From contig DAIERC010000173.1 in assembly GCA_027347125.1 (NCBI GenBank), positions 1-18,417 on the forward strand: DNA of 18,417 bases. The letters are read 5' to 3'. This stretch comes from Ignavibacteriales bacterium. GTDB taxonomy: Bacteria; Bacteroidota; Ignavibacteria; Ignavibacteriales; Ignavibacteriaceae. Made by a program: the position numbers and the translations under genes. How positions within the stretch are numbered: the first letter of the stretch is position 1; each line of letters starts with the position of its first letter. This document shows, in pieces, positions 1 to 7,388 of the stretch. A model generated the notes under the pieces. The model ran no database searches, had not been told where the DNA came from, and was given only the letters and a program-made list of their open reading frames with translations.

Positions 1-232
1 CTCATCTATAGGCGTTACAAGAACTTTAACAACATCACCATGTGGTGCCGCTGCATCATTCGGTATTAGCCCCGATTTCTCGGAGTTATTCCAAACCTAA
101 AGGTAGATTGCTTACGTGTTACTCACCCGTGCGCCACTTTACTAAAGATATTGCTACCTTATTCTCGTAGACTTGCATGTGTTAAGCACGCCGCCAGCGT
201 TCGTCCTGAGCCAGGATCAAACTCTCCGTAGT
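1..232 (-). rRNA. rrs: 16S ribosomal RNA, 5' portion (partial)
   Basis: The reverse complement carries the universal 16S 5' signature: AGAGTTTGATCCTGGCTCAG reads from 225 down to 206 and is followed by the conserved GACGAACGCTGGCGGCGTGC block and the GGGTGAGTAACACG block (about 131-118). The gene runs leftward out of the window, so only about the first 230 nt are present. The mature 5' end is set at about 232 by analogy with E. coli, where eight nucleotides of the mature RNA precede GAGTTTG; it is not directly visible. The variable-region sequence is compatible with Ignavibacteria, but that placement is my inference. Confidence 0.97.
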
Positions 233-458
233 AGAGTTTTAATTTTGTGTAATCTTGGCGTTTTGACGCTTAGTTGAAACCATTTAACATTGACTGGTTA
301 AATGCACTCACTCTATCAAAGAACTCTTCAAAACCTTCATTTAAGAAGGGCTTCAAATTTACTGCCTCTTTATTCTAAAGTCAAGAGACATTTTCAATTT
401 TTCAAACTTTATTTTGATTTTTTCCGCTTTTTTAATTGCGTCATTAAATCAAATTCAG
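233..458 (-). other. 16S rRNA transcribed leader
   Basis: This is the region between the predicted start and the mature 16S 5' end. It contains a perfect 8-bp hairpin (281-288 with 297-304, 8-nt loop). At the junction, 233-239 of the leader can pair over 7 bp with 219-225 inside the mature 16S. These may be rRNA processing or folding elements; the role is inferred. A 65-codon plus-strand open frame at 302-499 lies antisense to this leader and promoter and looks non-coding. Confidence 0.6.
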
Positions 459-463
459 CCTTT

Positions 464-493
464 CAAATATATTGTTTTCTTGCTAAATGTCAA
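464..493 (-). promoter_or_regulatory. rRNA operon promoter
   Basis: On the minus strand TTGACA (493-488) is followed, after a 16-nt spacer, by TATATT (471-466) and then TG, giving TATATTTG. This is a perfect sigma-70 -35 box with a good -10. It also matches exactly the Bacteroidota primary-sigma consensus TTG-N17-23-TAnnTTTG, with N = 19. Transcription should start near 457-459, giving a leader of about 225 nt before the mature 16S. The upstream DNA (494-620) is A/T-tract rich, as expected for an UP-like region. Orientation and position fit the 16S gene and nothing else nearby. Confidence 0.75.
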
Positions 494-755
494 GGCTGAT
501 ATTAAATTTTCTTTATCATTTTTCCATTTAGTCAGATATTCACCGTCTCAAAAAACTGTCTGCATATATTAAAAAAGCAGAGCACCTAATAAAAAGGTTT
601 TTTTTTAAAAATCCAAATTTTAGGCAAAAAATTTTATTAAATCTGATAGAAAATTTTTAGACCACCCAACCCTTTTATAAGTAGTTATGATAAAAGGTTA
701 AGACTATTTCTCTCATTAACGCTTTAGTTTATTATTTTTTAATGCATTGACATAT
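494..755. other. A/T-rich intergenic DNA upstream of the rRNA promoter
   Basis: No gene is visible. The stretch is very A/T rich with several A and T tracts, including an 11-base T run around 598-608. It has one imperfect inverted repeat: 671-678 pairs with 690-697 across an 11-nt loop. That repeat has no following T tract, so I do not call it a terminator. A/T tracts next to an rRNA promoter may serve as an UP-like or nucleoid-protein-binding region, but this is inference. Confidence 0.4.
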
Positions 756-800
756 ATAAATAAAGTTGAAAGATGATAATTCCCTTTCAACTTTATTTAT
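756..800 (-). terminator. Perfect 17-bp hairpin, probable terminator
   Basis: Positions 756-772 and 784-800 are exact reverse complements over 17 bp with an 11-nt loop. It lies 41 bp beyond the stop of the SLBB gene (841-2286) and ahead of the rRNA promoter, where it would keep upstream transcription out of the rRNA operon. The stem is A/T rich and lacks a long pure T tract, so termination is likely but not certain. Its symmetry would allow action on both strands. Confidence 0.6.
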
Positions 801-840
801 AAGCCCAATATTTTTAGAAACTCCTTTGAAATATTTTCAA

Positions 841-2286
841 TTATAATTTCCTAAGTGATACGAGTAATAACACAACAGTAGCAACACTGCTTACAATACC
901 CAAATAAAAGCCTATCCGGCTTATTGTGTAATTAAAGGATCTTTGCGGTTCCTTGGGAACAAATATATAATCGCCGTCTTCTATTTTTAATTTCGGATCG
1001 GTTACAGAGAGCCATTCCCGCGAGCCGGATTTAATAACCATAATATCTTTGGTAGCGTACGGACTTACTCCATCTGCCTTTTGAATATAATATTCATAAT
1101 TTTCCCCTTTTTCATAAGGTATATATCCTGGATGAACTACTTGCCCGAATACATAAACAGCATATTGTTTTTTGGGTATTAAAATAATGTCTCCGTTTTT
1201 AACAATATATTTTGAGGCTTCCGAATTTTTATCATTTAATTTAGAGAAGTCAATCCCGCTCCCCTTTTCCAATACTCTAAGCTGGTTTTCCATAAAGAAA
1301 TAGGCGGTATCTTCCTCGGTCATATTTGACAACCTGGCCATCAATATTTTTTCCTGTTCCACCAGGAAATCATTTAGCTGAAGGTTAATAATATCAGGTT
1401 TATCTTTTAGCGTAATACCGTATTCTTTTTCCAGAAGAAGAGGTATCGTATTACCCGAAAATAATCTTGCTCTAGTTAATGATGCTGAAGATTTTAATCC
1501 GCCCGCTTTTTCAACCGCTTCTTTTAAAGTGGTAGAGTTCTTAGTTATCGGTATGTTTCCCGGAGAATTTACTTCACCTATAACAAGCACAGAAAAATCT
1601 TTTCTTTGTGTTTCTTTTGCAAGTATTATTATTCTATCGCCGCGTTTTAGCGTGTAATCGCTGCTAACATCTACGGTATCGGAAATCAATGTGTTTCCGT
1701 CATAGCTTAAACGGCTTATCTCGGCCTTTGTAACGTTCTCATAGGCCTTGTTTATACCCTGTGCCAGCATTATGGCATCGGATAATTTATCACCGTCTAC
1801 AAAAGGAAATTTACCGGGTTTGTTTACTGCACCGGAGATTGTAAAAAAATCATGTTCCCAGTCAACCGGTGCAAAGATAAGGACATCATCATTCTTCAGA
1901 TAGGGATTGTATTTAAAGTCTCCCGTTGTCCTGAATTTGAGTAAATCTATGTGCACAACTTCTCCGTTTGCTCTTTTAAGAATAATATTTCTTAAAGAAT
2001 ACTCATCAAGTTTCTTATTTATCTTTTCCAGAAGCTGCGGATCGGTTATGGCACCCAAAGCTTTTACTTTTCCTTCGTTATAAATTGAAGTAACAAACTG
2101 GTCAACTCTTTCGGTAGTAAGCGCCGGAAAAGAACCGGTAACAATAAAATCGCCACCAATTGTTACGCTTATGCCCGACATCATAAGAAGAGATTGTGTG
2201 TTTATTTTATTATCATTCTGCTGCGAAAAAGATGTTTGTATAAACAACAGTAATAATATCGAAATGAGGCTTTTCTTCATCTGCAT
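841..2286 (-). CDS. SLBB-domain polysaccharide-export-like protein
   Basis: A 481-residue envelope protein. Residues 1-21 form a signal peptide (KK, then a hydrophobic LLLLFIQ core ending TSFSQ). Three SLBB-type repeats are recognisable by their G-x-V-x-x-P-G core: GAVNKPG (152-158), GEVNSPG (237-243) and GQVVHPG (381-387). Each is preceded by a segment ending in an 'xGDxIxxP'-like motif (NDDVLIFAP 132-140, RGDRIIIL 215-222, NGDIILIP 364-371). A fourth such segment, EDGDYIFVP (436-444), precedes a hydrophobic helix at about 458-477 that ends LRKL. Related SLBB proteins are outer-membrane export components for capsule or exopolysaccharide, which fits the rfbB gene 27 bp upstream. The typical N-terminal poly-export motif is not obvious, and no Wzc-like kinase or polymerase is nearby, so the exact role is uncertain. 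The start could be the first ATG or the second, two codons later. Confidence 0.85.
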   Translation of the reverse strand: MQMKKSLISILLLLFIQTSFSQQNDNKINTQSLLMMSGISVTIGGDFIVTGSFPALTTERVDQFVTSIYNEGKVKALGAITDPQLLEKINKKLDEYSLRNIILKRANGEVVHIDLLKFRTTGDFKYNPYLKNDDVLIFAPVDWEHDFFTISGAVNKPGKFPFVDGDKLSDAIMLAQGINKAYENVTKAEISRLSYDGNTLISDTVDVSSDYTLKRGDRIIILAKETQRKDFSVLVIGEVNSPGNIPITKNSTTLKEAVEKAGGLKSSASLTRARLFSGNTIPLLLEKEYGITLKDKPDIINLQLNDFLVEQEKILMARLSNMTEEDTAYFFMENQLRVLEKGSGIDFSKLNDKNSEASKYIVKNGDIILIPKKQYAVYVFGQVVHPGYIPYEKGENYEYYIQKADGVSPYATKDIMVIKSGSREWLSVTDPKLKIEDGDYIFVPKEPQRSFNYTISRIGFYLGIVSSVATVVLLLVSLRKL

Positions 2287-2313
2287 TAACCTTAATAATT
2301 AATAATTTTAAAA

Positions 2314-3324
2314 TTACATTTTGTATTGTTTTTCATAGTACTTCAAATATTCACCGGAGATTATTTTTGACCACCAATCTTTGTTCCGGACATACCAATC
2401 AATTGTTTTGTTTATTGCTTCTTCAAATGAAAACTCAGGTTTCCATCCCAGTTCACTTTGAATTTTTGAGGAATCGATAGCGTATCGTCTATCGTGTCCG
2501 GGGCGATCTTTAACGAATTGAATTAAGTCTTCCGGTTTTTCAAGATGTTTTAAAACAAGTTTTATTATTTCAATATTCGGCATTTCATTGCTTGCGCCAA
2601 TGTTATAAACTTCGCCTACTCTTCCCTTTTCAAACACCGTATTGATGGCAATGTTGTGGTCAATTACATAAATCCAATCACGCACGTTCATGCCGTCGCC
2701 GTATACCGGCAGTTTTTTATCATTCAAAGAATTAATAATCATCAGCGGTATAAGCTTTTCGGGGAACTGAAACGGTCCGTAGTTATTCGAACATCGCGTA
2801 ACAACCACTGGCAGGCCGTAAGTATGATGAAATGATAGCGCGGCAAGATCGGCAGCGGCTTTGCTTGATGAATAAGGGCTGTTCGGCGATAAAGAATTAT
2901 TCTCCGTAAACAAACCTTCTTTACCCAAACTGCCGTAAACTTCATCCGTGGAAACCTGAAGAAATTTTTCCACTTCAAATTTTCTTGCCGTATCTAGAAG
3001 TACCGATGTGCCGACGACGTTTGTTCTGTAAAATATTTCAGAGCCAAGTATGCTTCTGTCTACATGCGATTCCGCAGCAAAATTAATTACGTATTTTATT
3101 TTATGTTTTTCAAATAAATAATTTACTAACTCCGAGTTGCAAATATCTCCGTTTACAAACGTATAATTTTTGTTTTTCTCGGACGGTTTTAAATTTTCAA
3201 GATTACCGGCATATGTAAGTTTATCAAGATTTATTATAAAATAATCATCCCGCTCTTCAAGAATATGATTTATAAAATTGCTGCCGATAAACCCGGCGCC
3301 GCCTGTTACAAGAATATTTTTCAC
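2314..3324 (-). CDS. rfbB: dTDP-glucose 4,6-dehydratase
   Basis: A 336-residue extended SDR enzyme that converts dTDP-glucose to dTDP-4-dehydro-6-deoxyglucose, the second step toward dTDP-rhamnose and other deoxysugars, in the cytoplasm. Seen directly: the NAD-binding motif TGGAGFIG (7-14), the RmlB signature NFAAESHVDRS (81-91), the catalytic triplet in STDEVYG (125-131, Thr-Asp-Glu), the YSSSK pair (Tyr151, Lys155), NNYGPFQFPEKLIP (180-193) and RPGHDRRYAID (274-284). Length is normal for the family. The start is GTG, supported by AAAGGA eight bases upstream. It sits between an outer-membrane protein gene (15 bp upstream) and the SLBB export-like gene (27 bp downstream), probably in one transcript. 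The other rml genes are not adjacent in a canonical rmlABCD cluster. Confidence 0.97.
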   Translation of the reverse strand: MKNILVTGGAGFIGSNFINHILEERDDYFIINLDKLTYAGNLENLKPSEKNKNYTFVNGDICNSELVNYLFEKHKIKYVINFAAESHVDRSILGSEIFYRTNVVGTSVLLDTARKFEVEKFLQVSTDEVYGSLGKEGLFTENNSLSPNSPYSSSKAAADLAALSFHHTYGLPVVVTRCSNNYGPFQFPEKLIPLMIINSLNDKKLPVYGDGMNVRDWIYVIDHNIAINTVFEKGRVGEVYNIGASNEMPNIEIIKLVLKHLEKPEDLIQFVKDRPGHDRRYAIDSSKIQSELGWKPEFSFEEAINKTIDWYVRNKDWWSKIISGEYLKYYEKQYKM

Positions 3325-3332
3325 AAATATTA

Positions 3333-3338
3333 TCCTTT
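3333..3338 (-). promoter_or_regulatory. Ribosome binding site for rfbB
   Basis: AAAGGA on the minus strand, eight bases before the GTG at 3324. It fixes the non-ATG start of rfbB and begins immediately after the TAA stop of the preceding gene (3340-3342), which favours cotranscription and coupled translation. Confidence 0.6.
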
Positions 3339-3339
3339 G

Positions 3340-4068
3340 TTAATAAGAGAATAAGCCGATAAATATGCCCGTTTGAATGAAAAAGCTTTTTCCGTTTATA
3401 CCCGAAGGTACGTTTAATAAGTCCTGACCGTTATCATAAGTCCATTTAGCGCCTGCGGTTAATTGATACCCGATTCCAACTCTAAATGACAGCATTCTAT
3501 ATGCGGGAATATCTACATTAAGCGTTGGTGTAAAAATCCAATAATTATTTTTTAACACCGCATGATAGCTTGAAGATGTTGAGCCCGAAGCATTGTTCCA
3601 AATGCCTTCCCATGAATGTGCGCCATTGTTTTTGTAAAGCTGAACCTCTAAACTTCCTCTGCCGATTATGGCACCAATAGACACGGCAACACTTCTTACA
3701 AACGGAATTGTATACTCAACGGTTAAGCCGCCGCCGCTTAAGGAGTAATCAACTTCACTATTAATTCCTCCGGAGGATGATGTTTTTGATGTTGTGCCGC
3801 CGAATCCCATTCCGCCAATTCTTAAATTCTTAACCACGCCCAGATAAATAAATCCGCCGCCGCCGGATACATAAAATCCGCCGTTTGAAAATTCCGGCAC
3901 GCCAAAGGATTTAGCTTGTAAATTTAATGCATCCATGTTCGGGGCAAACCAAAAGGGAGTGTAACCGCCGCCGCCGCCGAACGGTGCATCATAAAAAGAA
4001 GATTCTTGTGAATACCCGGAAATTGAAATGAATATGAATAGTGCAATAGTAAAAACTAGTTTTCTCAT
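3340..4068 (-). CDS. Predicted outer-membrane protein, glycine-rich, unknown function
   Basis: A 242-residue protein with no family I recognise. The start is placed at the ATG at 4068 because MRKLVFTIALFIFISISGYS is a textbook signal peptide. A longer frame extends upstream to 4212, but it would bury the signal peptide 48 residues in. The mature part opens with a run of five glycines (31-35) and has further glycine clusters (69-72, 85-91, 112-114). These are followed by alternating hydrophobic/polar strands such as FRVGIGYQLTAG (195-206) and a C-terminus ending in aromatic residues (GIFIGLFSY), the pattern of a small outer-membrane beta-barrel. Only 15 bp separate it from rfbB, so it is probably the first gene of a surface unit with rfbB and the SLBB gene. 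Its relation to polysaccharide export is inferred from position only. Confidence 0.75.
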   Translation of the reverse strand: MRKLVFTIALFIFISISGYSQESSFYDAPFGGGGGYTPFWFAPNMDALNLQAKSFGVPEFSNGGFYVSGGGGFIYLGVVKNLRIGGMGFGGTTSKTSSSGGINSEVDYSLSGGGLTVEYTIPFVRSVAVSIGAIIGRGSLEVQLYKNNGAHSWEGIWNNASGSTSSSYHAVLKNNYWIFTPTLNVDIPAYRMLSFRVGIGYQLTAGAKWTYDNGQDLLNVPSGINGKSFFIQTGIFIGLFSY

Positions 4069-4088
4069 AATTTCCCATGATTGTAAAA

Positions 4089-4119
4089 TAAATTTACGAA
4101 GGACTAAAGAAAAAGCAAA
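4089..4119 (-). promoter_or_regulatory. Candidate promoter for the outer-membrane protein/rfbB/SLBB unit
   Basis: On the minus strand TTTG (4119-4116) precedes TAAATTTA (4096-4089) by 19 nt. This is a 7-of-8 match to the Bacteroidota-type TTTG/TAnnTTTG pattern, placed just upstream of the chosen start at 4068. It is consistent with the rRNA promoter in this window, but A/T-rich DNA yields such matches by chance. It also supports the shorter start, because a promoter here would lie inside the longer frame. Confidence 0.35.
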
Positions 4120-4317
4120 GAAACAAGACAAACAGAATTGGATAAACGATTTAGGGGCAAAATTAAACAAAAGCCACCGATTAATGAAGTCATTATTTTT
4201 TGTATGAAACATTAATAATTTTTCTCCGCAGTATTTGAAGCGATTGTTTTACCTTAATGTTTCAGTCTTTTTCATTTATTATATTAGCGTCATTCTAGTA
4301 TAAATAAGAGATTTATA

Positions 4318-5199
4318 ATGCGAATTTTAATTACTGGCGGCAGCGGATTGTTGGGCCAATATTTAAATATCAGGTTGTCAAAGAATAACAGTATCTTAAC
4401 TACTTATAATACAGAGGCAAGAAATTGTAAAGAATTTAATTCCAGGCATCTTGATATCAACCGCTTCGAAAGCATATCTGAGATATTTAAAGATTTTTTA
4501 CCGGAGATTGTTGTTCATACAGCCGCTGTTTCTTCACCGGAAACGGCAGCCGCACTTGCTTCTAAAGAAGTTTTCGGAACAAATGTAAACGCTACTTTAA
4601 ACCTGGCAAAACTTTGCAGAGATTTTAATTCAAGATTAATATATACTTCTACAGACCTTGTTTACGCGGGTTACCGCGGCTCGATGCTTACGGAAGAAGC
4701 TAAAATAATTCCTATTTCAATTTACGCCGAGACCAAATTAATGGGCGAAGTTAAGATTAAAGAAACGTTCGATAATTATATTATCTTAAGAACCGCGTTG
4801 TTATACGGCTTCGGTATTAACGGCAAAGAAAATCATTTTCATCAAATGTATACTAAATTACAAAGCGGGCAAAAAATAAAATTATTTAACGATCAATTCC
4901 GCACTCCAATTGCGTTAAATGACGCCGCAAGAATTATAGATGAATTATGTACTAAAGGAATCAGGCATGAAACAATAAACCTTGGCGGATTAGAAAGAGT
5001 TTCCCGTCTTGAACTCGGTTATAAACTTTGTGATGTTGCAGGGTTAAATAAAAACCTTATCGAAAGTATTTCGATGAATGATTTGCCCGATTACCCGCAG
5101 GTTGCCGATGTTTCGATGAATACGGATAAACTCCATTCTTTTGGAATTAAACAGAAAACAATTGAAGAATCGTTCGCGGAAATTTTGAATAACTTTTAA
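4318..5199 (+). CDS. NAD(P)-dependent SDR enzyme, RmlD-like sugar epimerase/reductase
   Basis: A 293-residue extended short-chain dehydrogenase. The nucleotide-binding motif is TGGSGLLG (6-13). VVHTAAVSSPETA (65-77) marks the strand after which the RmlD group binds substrate. The catalytic residues are in STDLVYAG (111-118) and YAETK (Tyr136, Lys140). LRTALLYG (157-164) and RTPIALNDAARII (195-207) match the RmlD substrate-binding half. Family members reduce or epimerise nucleotide-sugar ketones. The specific substrate cannot be read from sequence, so I give no symbol. It is divergent from rfbB, so a shared deoxysugar pathway is possible but unproven. A broken DUF4213/DUF364 gene follows 28 bp downstream on the same strand. 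Confidence 0.85.
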   Translation: MRILITGGSGLLGQYLNIRLSKNNSILTTYNTEARNCKEFNSRHLDINRFESISEIFKDFLPEIVVHTAAVSSPETAAALASKEVFGTNVNATLNLAKLCRDFNSRLIYTSTDLVYAGYRGSMLTEEAKIIPISIYAETKLMGEVKIKETFDNYIILRTALLYGFGINGKENHFHQMYTKLQSGQKIKLFNDQFRTPIALNDAARIIDELCTKGIRHETINLGGLERVSRLELGYKLCDVAGLNKNLIESISMNDLPDYPQVADVSMNTDKLHSFGIKQKTIEESFAEILNNF

Positions 5200-5227
5200 C
5201 TCCCACTTAACATCAGAAAAAAACGTT

Positions 5228-6034
5228 ATGATTTTAGATGAAACTTATAACCTGTTAAAAACAAAATATACTAACAAAATTAATAGCCTCGAAATATCCG
5301 ACGTTAGAATCGGCGTATTTCTTACGGCGGTTCTTTTATCAGACGGAAGCTGCGGCGCTGCAAGTACAAGTATCGATGCTCAATCTCATTGCTACAAAAA
5401 AGATCGGGACTTTGGCGACTTTTCCCCTGCAAAAATAAAAGGGAAAAAAGTTATCGATTTATTTGAGAAAAATTCAAGCATAAAAATCATCAACACGCTG
5501 AAAGTTGCCGTACTAAATGCGATATAATCTAAAATAATTTCGGATCAAAACTATAAAATTTTATATGATACCGATCCTATTGATTTACTTGATTTGACTC
5601 CGCTAAAAACAATTACAATTGTCGGCGCATTTCAGAGCTACATAAAAAAAATAGCCGCAACAAAAAACAAATTGTACGTGCTGGAGCTTGACGAAAACGC
5701 CCTTAACCATGATCAAAAACATTTTTACATCCCGGCATACGAATATCCAAAAATTCTTCCGGTTTCAGATATTGTAATAATTACGGGGCTCACTCTGGTT
5801 AATAATACTTTGGACAATTTATTAGCATGCACTTCACCGCAAACACAAGTAGTTCTTACAGGACCCTCAAGCAGTTTGATACCGGATATTTTATTCAGGA
5901 AGAATGTTAAAATTATCGGTTCGACAAAAATTACAGATCCCGGGTTATTGTTTACAGTTGTTAGCGAAGCCGGTACGGGTTTTCATTTATTTAAATATTG
6001 CGCCGAAAAATTTTGTATTGTAAATGAATTATAA
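5228..6034 (+). pseudogene. DUF4213/DUF364 putative heavy-metal chelation protein, interrupted by one TAA
   Basis: One reading frame runs from the ATG at 5228 to the TAA at 6032-6034, with a single in-frame TAA at 5525-5527 (codon 100 of 269). The first part has the DUF4213 pattern IGVFLTAVLLSDGSCGAAST (28-47) and ends LKVAVLNAI just before the stop. The second part continues in the same frame as the DUF364 Rossmann-like domain: DPIDLLDL (116-123), ITIVGAF (128-134), VIITGLTLVNNTLDNLL, VVLTGPSSSLIPD and an ending that includes DPGLLFTVVSEAGTG. The combined length, about 268 codons, is normal for an intact family member. A TTG at 5594 could start the second half alone, but that would leave two half-domains. 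The family is annotated as putative heavy-metal chelation; function is poorly known. It is a nonsense-mutated pseudogene, a sequencing error, or a readthrough case. Confidence 0.85.
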
Positions 6035-6146
6035 AAACAAGCTTATGAATAGCTGACAAAAGCACTATTACGCATACGACCAAAACTACTTGGCAATTTA
6101 CAAACACATTGATGATAAATAGAAATTGAATTTGGGAAATAAAGAG

Positions 6147-6179
6147 TGCGGCGCTCTGAGAACGCCGCATATTTTTTTT
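6147..6179 (+). terminator. Rho-independent terminator of the plus-strand SDR/DUF364 unit
   Basis: A G/C-rich 7-bp stem, TGCGGCG (6147-6153) with CGCCGCA (6163-6169), has two further pairs inside a short loop after one mismatch. It is followed by eight T residues (6172-6179). It ends the plus-strand pair and its T tract runs into the reverse-complement stop codon of the convergent gene at 6178-6180. Confidence 0.9.
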
Positions 6180-7041
6180 ATTTCATTAAAATAATTTTTT
6201 TGGCGGCGTTAAAAGTTCCGGCTTTTAATGTGTAGATATATACCCCGCTTGTAAGTTTATAATTATCGGCTGAAAGCTGAACGCTATGCATACCTGCTTG
6301 CTGCTCTTCATTAACAAGCGTGGCTACTTCCCTGCCAAGAACATCATAAATTTTTAATATTACGTGCTCTGCATCCGGCACAGCATACCGTATGGTTGTA
6401 GTAGGATTAAAAGGATTCGGATAATTTTGGTAAAGCATGTAGCTAACCGGTTCGTCTACTTGCTGCACCGCTGTGGTCGGCGAAAAAGATAAATTGTCAA
6501 TAAGGGCATAAGATCCGAAATGTCCGCTCTGGCTGCTGTCTTTCCCTGCAATAACAAATAATATTTTACAAGTATCCGGAATGCTGCTGCCTGAGTATGT
6601 TAAATTGATATTGAAGTGTGTATAGGCAGAGGCTCCGGCCGCTATATCCAGCAATCCAGAGCCAACCAGCGTACCATTGCTTGTCATATTTATTGCGATG
6701 CTTAAAACATCTCCCTGCGTCTGATGAAATTTATAATAACCGCTTAAACTTGCGTATCTTTGAGAAATCTTAAAGCCAGAATTTGTCATCGTTCCGGTAT
6801 ATAAAAGCGGACCCACATCAATACCCAGATAACTGCCGACGGCGATCTTTACGGCACTCGATCCGGATTCGGCATCCGATGATTGGTATATGGTTGCCGA
6901 GCTGTATAAGCTTGAATTATTGCTCGACCAGCCATCCGGCTCACCGTTAGTCCAACTTTCGAAACTTGAATTAGGAATTTGCGCATATGTGGTAATTACA
7001 GCCGAAAAGGTAATGAATAATAAGTAAGCAAACATTTTCAT
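6178..7041 (-). CDS. Secreted protein with C-terminal type IX secretion sorting domain
   Basis: A 287-residue cargo protein. Residues 1-20 are a signal peptide (MKMFAYLLFITFSAVITTYA). The middle (22-190) opens with IPNSSFESWTNGEPDGWSS and has the beta-rich, Ser/Thr/Gly-rich look of a carbohydrate-binding-like jelly-roll domain, including ALIDNLSF (179-186); no catalytic motif is visible. The C-terminus (about 204-287) is a Por/T9SS type A sorting domain: YQNYPNPFNPTTTIRY (204-219), LKIYDVLGREVATLVN (229-244), LTSGVYIYTLKAG (263-275) and a basic end, KKIILMK. Such proteins cross the outer membrane by the type IX system and are anchored or released after cleavage of this domain. It is a single gene, convergent with the plus-strand unit. 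The start is supported by a strong Shine-Dalgarno sequence. Confidence 0.92.
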   Translation of the reverse strand: MKMFAYLLFITFSAVITTYAQIPNSSFESWTNGEPDGWSSNNSSLYSSATIYQSSDAESGSSAVKIAVGSYLGIDVGPLLYTGTMTNSGFKISQRYASLSGYYKFHQTQGDVLSIAINMTSNGTLVGSGLLDIAAGASAYTHFNINLTYSGSSIPDTCKILFVIAGKDSSQSGHFGSYALIDNLSFSPTTAVQQVDEPVSYMLYQNYPNPFNPTTTIRYAVPDAEHVILKIYDVLGREVATLVNEEQQAGMHSVQLSADNYKLTSGVYIYTLKAGTFNAAKKIILMK

Positions 7042-7388
7042 TATACTTCTCCTTTTTTATAAACGAATTAATATGATTAAACCGGAAGTAAGTTTTTTGT
7101 ATTCTTTAACCTGCAGTACGCAAGACATGTAAAAGCTAAACAATTTTATCATTTAACGCATTGACGAAGGGCAATTTTTATGACCGGATAATTCCAGTTT
7201 ACGTATTTTTTAAAACCATGAAACAATTACGTTGGAATAAACGCTTCCGACACTAAATTAAGAACATGCGGTTTATCAAAATTTTATCATCACCTTGCAT
7301 GTGCATATTAAAAATACAACGATAAATTCAGATGGAATTATTTTTAACGGTAATAATTATTTTATCATTTAAAGAAACAAATAAATGG
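7042..7388. other. 347-bp intergenic region without a gene
   Basis: It separates the T9SS cargo gene from the DUF1460 gene. No open frame of note, RNA gene or clear terminator is visible. A 13-bp direct repeat, TTTTATCATTTAA, occurs at 7144-7156 and 7360-7372. The region should hold the promoter of the 6178-7041 gene, but I find no convincing box. Confidence 0.5.
7046..7054 (-). promoter_or_regulatory. Strong ribosome binding site for the T9SS cargo gene
   Basis: AAGGAGAAG on the minus strand, with AGGAG seven bases before the ATG at 7041. This is the best Shine-Dalgarno match in the window, where many starts have none, and it suggests the secreted protein is well translated. Confidence 0.7.

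Noticed and set aside
302..499. 65-codon plus-strand open frame near the rRNA gene
   Set aside because: It is antisense to the 16S leader and promoter, has a composition typical of A/T-rich noise, and shows no recognisable family.
4069..4212. N-terminal extension of the outer-membrane protein to 4212
   Set aside because: It would place an excellent signal peptide 48 residues inside the protein and cover the candidate promoter.
5594..6034. Separate gene starting at TTG 5594
   Set aside because: It is the in-frame continuation of the interrupted DUF4213/DUF364 gene, has no ribosome binding site, and would begin inside a domain.
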